From: Candidatus Parcubacteria bacterium
Lineage (GTDB): Bacteria > Patescibacteriota > Patescibacteriia > UBA1558 > GWA2-36-10
Length of the DNA stretch: 15,855 bases
Direction: 5' to 3'
NCBI GenBank assembly: GCA_003599205.1
Contig: QZJA01000030.1
Span: forward strand, 1 to 15,855
Numbering within the stretch: the stretch's first letter is position 1; each line of letters starts with the position of its first letter. Shown piece by piece: positions 12,342-15,855 of the stretch. The position numbers were made by a program, and so were the translations under genes. Below the pieces are notes generated by a model. It made no database searches. It was given only the letters and a program-made list of their open reading frames with translations, and had not been told where the DNA came from.

Positions 12342-12716
12342 TTATCTGCTACATCTACCACATAAACCACTTAAGCTAAGCTGATGTCTTATGTTAGTAA
12401 AATTTTTCACTTTAGGGAAAACATGGTCACAAGGTATGCACTCCACATGACCGCACTTCTGACAAATTATATGGTGGTGTTCTTTTTGAGAAATGTAATA
12501 CAAAGACTCGTGTATCCCCTGTTCTCTGTAGACTATACCAACTTTTTCAAAAACTTCTAAAATCCTATACACCGTCACTTTGTCCGAATCCTTTTTTATT
12601 TTATCATAGATATAATTAGCAGAAACTGGGTGATCCTGTTTTTTTAAAAAAGATATAATAGTTTCTCTGGCTTTAGTCAACTTATAGCCAGCTTGCCTCA
12701 ATATTTCTTCGTACAT
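12342..12716 (-). CDS. Fur/Zur-family metal-responsive repressor
   Basis: 124 residues, short for the family (usually 130-150). The N-terminal winged helix covers about 1-80, with 'GYKLTKARETIISFL' and the recognition region 'VTVYRILEVFEKVGIVYR'. The metal-binding part shows 'EHHHIICQKCGHVE', a CxxC at 85-88, another CxxC at 93-96 and CGRC at 119-122. The CxxC pairs fit the structural zinc site of Fur-family proteins; the truncated tail is compact. The next gene is a ZIP transporter, so Zur-like zinc regulation is the best guess, though Fur or PerR cannot be excluded. No classical Fur/Zur box was found upstream. A possible promoter (TTGCGT, 17 bases, TACGAT) would place the transcription start at or next to the ATG. 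Confidence 0.88.
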   Translation of the reverse strand: MYEEILRQAGYKLTKARETIISFLKKQDHPVSANYIYDKIKKDSDKVTVYRILEVFEKVGIVYREQGIHESLYYISQKEHHHIICQKCGHVECIPCDHVFPKVKNFTNIRHQLSLSGLCGRCSR

Positions 12717-12731
12717 AAAAATATCGTAACA

Positions 12732-12766
12732 TACATAAAAAATAAACGCAAGTGAGTTGCGTTTAT
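12732..12766 (-). terminator. Intrinsic terminator after the CorA-like gene
   Basis: A perfect 10-bp inverted repeat, ATAAACGCAA / TTGCGTTTAT, has a five-base spacer. Read on the minus strand it is followed by TTTTTTATG, a T-tract. It lies between the CorA-like gene stop (12796) and the Fur-family start (12716). Its downstream arm overlaps the suggested -35 of the Fur gene, so it could also be an operator. Confidence 0.7.
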
Positions 12767-12795
12767 AAATAATCCTATTCTACCTTAAGCTAACC

Positions 12796-13725
12796 CTAAA
12801 GCCATTTTTTCTTATAAAAGAAAAATGAAAGCATAAATATTCCCAATAAGGAAAACAATATCACATATTCAAAAGCATAATGGCTATCAGCCAGAGGTAG
12901 CCGTACATTCATGCCATAAAAACTACCAATGATAGTGGGTACTGTCATCACGATGGTAAAAGCTGTCAAAAACTGAATTACCTTGTTCAAACGATTGGTA
13001 AAAACTATTTGGTATGATTCTCTCAAACTCTTGATACTTTTGAGGGTAACTTCACAAATATCTACTGACTGACGAATACTGATAACCATATCATCAAATA
13101 AATCCTGATCTTCTTGGTAGAACTGAAAATAAGTGCCTTTGACTAAAGTCTCAAAAATATTTCTCATTGGTACCAGTCCAGAGATATATTGGTTCAAAAT
13201 ATCTTCGTATTTTATCAACTCGCTGATATCGTCGGTCTTTATTTTTTCAATGTCTTTTTTCTTGGACAAAACTTCATAACTGATTTCTTTCACTTTGTGA
13301 GTGAAACTCTGCGATATTTTCAACAAAAGATGAACCAAAAGTTTTCCTCTCTGAGAAGTATCTACCGATAAGCTATTTTTTTGTATTTCCCTAACAATAC
13401 TATTTCTACCGGCGGAAATAGTAATAAAATATTTATCCGTAATAATAATAGTCAAAGAAGCTGTATGAATAAAGTCATTATTACCATTCCTCTCCAAAGG
13501 CGACCTGACAAATAACATTACACTTTTTTTATGCCTCTCTATACGAGGCAACTCTTGCATATCAAGTGCGTCTTGCAAATCCAAAAGATCCAAATCTGTT
13601 AGATCCGCTATACGCTCCAAATCACCATGCTCGGCTTCGCTTATATTTATCCACGCACCCTCGCGAACATTTTTTATTTTGCCAAGCCGACTTCTATTAG
13701 CACTATTAAAATATATTTTCAGCAT
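12796..13725 (-). CDS. corA: CorA-like Mg2+/divalent cation channel
   Basis: 309 residues from the ATG at 13725. The long N-terminal cytoplasmic domain includes 'DLLDLQDALDMQELPRIERHKKSVMLFVRSPL' and a long helical stalk around 'SYEVLSKKKDIEKIKTDDISELIKYEDIL'. Two C-terminal membrane helices follow, the first ending in the family signature YGMN (GMN at 271-273) followed by 'VRLPL'. CorA forms pentameric channels for Mg2+ and related ions. The start at 13725 is preferred over an ATG at 13764 because a TGCTATAAT box lies just upstream and would place the transcription start at or next to the ATG. Length and order of parts are normal. Confidence 0.93.
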   Translation of the reverse strand: MLKIYFNSANRSRLGKIKNVREGAWINISEAEHGDLERIADLTDLDLLDLQDALDMQELPRIERHKKSVMLFVRSPLERNGNNDFIHTASLTIIITDKYFITISAGRNSIVREIQKNSLSVDTSQRGKLLVHLLLKISQSFTHKVKEISYEVLSKKKDIEKIKTDDISELIKYEDILNQYISGLVPMRNIFETLVKGTYFQFYQEDQDLFDDMVISIRQSVDICEVTLKSIKSLRESYQIVFTNRLNKVIQFLTAFTIVMTVPTIIGSFYGMNVRLPLADSHYAFEYVILFSLLGIFMLSFFFYKKKWL

Positions 13726-13731
13726 GCCTAC

Positions 13732-13740
13732 ATTATAGCA
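13732..13740 (-). promoter_or_regulatory. Extended -10 promoter (TGCTATAAT) for the CorA-like gene
   Basis: Minus-strand TGCTATAAT lies six bases upstream of the ATG at 13725. With transcription starting about seven bases after the box, the mRNA would be leaderless or nearly so. The -35 region is poor (TTTATT), as is common with extended -10 promoters. Confidence 0.6.
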
Positions 13741-13768
13741 AAAAAATAATATATAATAAACCAAAATA

Positions 13769-13777
13769 TGCTATAAT
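13769..13777 (+). promoter_or_regulatory. Extended -10 promoter (TGCTATAAT) for the pilin gene
   Basis: Plus-strand TGCTATAAT lies 10 bases before the ATG at 13788, so a leader of only about four bases is predicted. It is the mirror partner of the CorA promoter; the two identical boxes face away from each other across about 30 bases. Confidence 0.6.
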
Positions 13778-13787
13778 ATAATAGTCT

Positions 13788-14318
13788 ATGAATAGGATAA
13801 GCTCACAATATAAGTCTGGGTTCACCTTGATAGAGCTCTTAGTAGTAATCGCTATTATTGCCATTGTGTCTACTTTGGCCGTGGTCAATCTAAACCAAGC
13901 CCGAGCTAAAGCCCGAGACGCTAGGCGTTTATCGGACATCGGGCAGCTCAAAAAAGCCTTAGAAATTTATTACTATACCAATGGTGAATACCCCAACGCT
14001 GATGAATGTCATCATTTGCCGGCTATTTGCTTATGTACATCTATAACCGCTACCCCCATAACTGCTTGGATACCTGATCTTACTGATCAAATAGACCAAC
14101 CATTGCCCGTTGATCCAATCAATACAACCGATCCTGATACTTCAAAAACCTACGCTTATATATACACCCGTTTGGACTCCACTCCAGTACCTCCGTATGA
14201 GGAATATTATTATATAGTATATAGACTAGAAACTGAGGACCAAAGAAATGACTGTAATGGCCGCGGTTATCCTGGATGGTCCTGCACTGGCGGTGGAAAT
14301 ATGCCACCACCTTTATAA
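13788..14318 (+). CDS. Type IV pilin-like protein (prepilin)
   Basis: 176 residues. The prepilin signature is complete: a short basic leader ending in Gly11, then 'FTLIELLVVIAIIAIVSTLAVV', with Glu at position +5 of the mature protein. 'NLNQARAKARDARRLSDIGQLKKALEIYYYTNGEYP' follows, the alpha-spine continuation typical of pilins and pseudopilins in this group. The C-terminal globular part contains four Cys and several Tyr, ending in a Gly/Pro-rich tail. Prepilin peptidase would cut before Phe12, and the PilB ATPase would drive assembly. PilB and PilC are encoded at the other end of the window. Whether it is the major pilin or a minor one is not known. No Shine-Dalgarno site is present. Confidence 0.93.
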   Translation: MNRISSQYKSGFTLIELLVVIAIIAIVSTLAVVNLNQARAKARDARRLSDIGQLKKALEIYYYTNGEYPNADECHHLPAICLCTSITATPITAWIPDLTDQIDQPLPVDPINTTDPDTSKTYAYIYTRLDSTPVPPYEEYYYIVYRLETEDQRNDCNGRGYPGWSCTGGGNMPPPL

Positions 14319-14331
14319 TAATATAATACAA

Positions 14332-14359
14332 AAAAACAACCACCTAAGCGGTTGTTTTT
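14332..14359. terminator. Bidirectional intrinsic terminator between pilin and AAA+ genes
   Basis: AAAAACAACC and GGTTGTTTTT pair perfectly around an eight-base loop. T-tracts lie on both strands, so it can end the plus-strand pilin gene and the minus-strand AAA+ gene that stops at 14365. Confidence 0.9.
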
Positions 14360-14364
14360 AATTT

Positions 14365-15291
14365 TTAGTTATAATTATGGTATTCCTTAATAACCTCTTT
14401 TAAATCTTTATCTTTGACTTCTATAATTTTAAGTGAATCAACATTATTTAATCTTACCTGAGCCGATACCTCATCTAATATATCTATAGCTTTATCGGGA
14501 AATGCTCTGTCTTTTATTCTCGCTGTTTCATTGACTATCTTTCTTACAATACCACTACTTATTTTCACTCTATGATATTCTTCGTAGCCTTTTTTTAGAG
14601 CTTCCAACATAGCAATTGTTGTTTCTTTGTCCGGCTCTTGTATCAAATAACCTTCAAACCTCCTAGTCAGGGTCTTGTCCGGCTCAATAAATTTTCTATA
14701 CTCATCAATAGTAGTAGTTCCTATCATCTGTAACTCTCCTCTGGCCAAAGGTGATTTGATGATATCATCGGCATCGACAGCTCCTTCGGTGCCACCAGCC
14801 TGAACAATAGTATGAATCTCATCCATAAAAACAATTATCTTCTTGTCCATGGCAATAATATTGTCGATCAGCTCCTTGAACCTTTTTTCAAAATCACCAC
14901 GATATTTCGTACCGGCCAAAACTGAAGATATATCAATTTTCAAAATTATTTTGTCCAATAAATTCTGAGGCACTTTTTTATCGGCAATAGCTATAGCCAA
15001 GCCCTCAGCAATAGCAGTCTTACCAATGCCGGCTTTGCCAAAAAGTATTATGTTGTTCTTCCTCCGACGAGACAAAACCTGAATTACTTTTCTAATTTCT
15101 TTATCCCTACCTACTACTGGATCAAGCTTGCCCTCTCTGGCAGCTGCTGTCAGATCTGTAGAAAAATTAGAAACAAACATCGGTGAAGAAACACTACTTT
15201 TACCAGAAGAACCACCTCTATTTTTAATCAAATAAAGATAAGAAAAAACAATTAATAATGCTGACAAAACTAATGGATAATTGAGATCCAT
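14365..15291 (-). CDS. Membrane-anchored single-domain AAA+ ATPase, ClpB/ClpC D1-like
   Basis: 308 residues. An N-terminal hydrophobic segment (about 5-22) is followed by a Ser/Gly linker. Then comes one AAA+ module of the ClpA/B/C first domain: 'LDPVVGRDKEIRKVIQVLSRRRKNN', Walker A GKAGIGKT (85-92), pore loop 'GTKYRGDF' (127-134), Walker B 'IVFMDE' (153-158), sensor-1 region 'MIGTTT', and arginine pair 'TRRFEGY' (210-214). The alpha-helical lid ends with 'RAFPDKAIDILDEVSAQVR'. Full-length relatives have an N-domain and a second AAA+ domain with a ClpP-binding loop; all are absent here. The gene ends cleanly before a terminator, so it looks intact rather than broken. It follows a repeat-containing protein gene by 17 bases. 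The role is unknown; an unfoldase on the membrane face is plausible. Confidence 0.9.
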   Translation of the reverse strand: MDLNYPLVLSALLIVFSYLYLIKNRGGSSGKSSVSSPMFVSNFSTDLTAAAREGKLDPVVGRDKEIRKVIQVLSRRRKNNIILFGKAGIGKTAIAEGLAIAIADKKVPQNLLDKIILKIDISSVLAGTKYRGDFEKRFKELIDNIIAMDKKIIVFMDEIHTIVQAGGTEGAVDADDIIKSPLARGELQMIGTTTIDEYRKFIEPDKTLTRRFEGYLIQEPDKETTIAMLEALKKGYEEYHRVKISSGIVRKIVNETARIKDRAFPDKAIDILDEVSAQVRLNNVDSLKIIEVKDKDLKEVIKEYHNYN

Positions 15292-15308
15292 AACAAAAGT
15301 TATACTAA

Positions 15309-15855
15309 TTATTCCGGCAAGGCCTCTTGAGGTACTTCATCGACTGGCTTGACTGGCGGACAAATAGCTTTATTTAACAATAAACTATCATAATATGGTG
15401 CGCCATATTTGTCATAGAAATAAACAGTATAATCATTTGGATAAACATCCATACCCGGAACTTGAGTTGGCGGTACACATAAAGTATAATTTTGTCCCCC
15501 TCCTCCTAAACTAATTCTACTATAAGGGAAATTAGCTATTCCTTCATTAGAATGGCCAAGCATCAGTGCCATTGGATCATTCATAACAAATGGAGGATCT
15601 TCATTGTAAGAAGAGCTAAATGCATTATTATTTAAATCCAGCATTCCTAATGAATGACCATTACGAGCAAAGCCAGCCAGAGCAAACTCTGGATTAGTAA
15701 TTATTTGGTTTATACTAGCTGTTTCTATATTATTAATAGTCAATGCATTTGCTAAAATTTCATTACAATTCTGAGGTAAAGCTCTTTGCATGAGTAAACT
15801 ATCATAATATGGTGTGCCATTATTATCATAAAAATAAACAACGCCATCATTTGGA
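15309..15855 (-). CDS. C-terminal part of a repeat-containing protein, 5'-truncated by window edge
   Basis: The frame stays open to the window end, so the first in-window Met at 15791 is probably internal. The visible 182 residues contain two copies of a ~30-residue motif, 'PND..VYFYD..G.PYYDSLL...A', about 140 residues apart: one at the window edge (15795-15855), the other near the C-terminus (about 15357-15435). The spacer is Asn-rich with 'GFARNGHSLGMLDLNNNAF' and 'ISLGGGGQNYTLCVPP'. The motif is Tyr/Asp-rich, resembling secreted repetitive proteins. Two Cys-Pro contexts are visible. No known domain is recognised. It is co-directional with the AAA+ gene 17 bases downstream. Confidence 0.75.
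   Translation of the reverse strand, partial: PNDGVVYFYDNNGTPYYDSLLMQRALPQNCNEILANALTINNIETASINQIITNPEFALAGFARNGHSLGMLDLNNNAFSSSYNEDPPFVMNDPMALMLGHSNEGIANFPYSRISLGGGGQNYTLCVPPTQVPGMDVYPNDYTVYFYDKYGAPYYDSLLLNKAICPPVKPVDEVPQEALPE

Noticed and set aside
12742..12766. 10-bp palindrome upstream of the Fur-family gene as a Zur box
   Set aside because: It has a T-tract on the minus strand directly after the preceding gene, as expected of a terminator, and it does not resemble a Fur/Zur consensus.
14365..15291. AAA+ gene as a truncated pseudogene of clpC
   Set aside because: Every nucleotide-site motif is intact, the stop is followed by a strong terminator, and no second-domain fragment is present nearby.

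Overview
The window looks like a chromosomal segment of an AT-rich, small-genome bacterium, most likely a Candidate Phyla Radiation (Patescibacteria) member. Supporting signs are short intergenic gaps, minimal type IV pilus genes, a DipZ-like fused thiol-redox protein, many small proteins of unknown function, and start codons that mostly lack a Shine-Dalgarno sequence. Hand counts on two 60-base lines of ordinary genes gave 30% and 37% GC. The lineage is inferred; there is no rRNA or marker gene here to prove it.

Left part (1-9520). On the minus strand are pilC (partial) and pilB of a type IV pilus system, a DUF1003-like membrane protein, a thioredoxin-like protein followed by a DipZ-like CcdA/thioredoxin fusion, and a YbaK-type tRNA-editing protein with a short-chain dehydrogenase. 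A small charged plus-strand protein has its own promoter and terminator. Next come an ECF sigma factor, a probable membrane anti-sigma partner and a small secreted protein (minus strand), then a plus-strand histidine-phosphatase-family protein.

Centre (9540-11041), the part most worth attention. A consensus promoter (TTGACA, 17 bp, extended -10) leads into two 73-bp repeats that match at 71 of 73 positions. Each repeat can fold as a closed, pseudoknotted RNA, and each is followed by its own, unrelated intrinsic terminator. Each copy can also pair with its downstream terminator in a mutually exclusive way, and the second does so over 10 + 12 perfect base pairs. This is the layout of two transcription attenuators or riboswitches in series. 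They lie upstream of a two-gene cassette of about 60% GC: a lipoprotein with a Gly-rich C-terminus and a 69-residue membrane protein, both with near-perfect Shine-Dalgarno sites and ending in a third terminator. The cassette is compositionally foreign, while the leader and terminators are AT-rich like the host.

Right part (11049-15855). On the minus strand are a zinc-type regulon (Fur/Zur-family regulator, ZIP transporter, conserved 169-residue protein) and a CorA-like transporter. The CorA gene is divergent from a plus-strand type IV pilin, and both start just after TGCTATAAT boxes, which suggests leaderless mRNAs. The window ends with a membrane-anchored protein holding only the first AAA+ domain of ClpB/ClpC, next to the 3' part of a protein with spaced repeats.

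The pilin, PilB and PilC probably belong to one pilus system. The Zur/ZIP and DipZ/thioredoxin pairs are metal and thiol homeostasis modules. The sigma/membrane/secreted trio looks like an envelope-signalling unit. The function of the central RNA-plus-cassette unit cannot be read from sequence alone.
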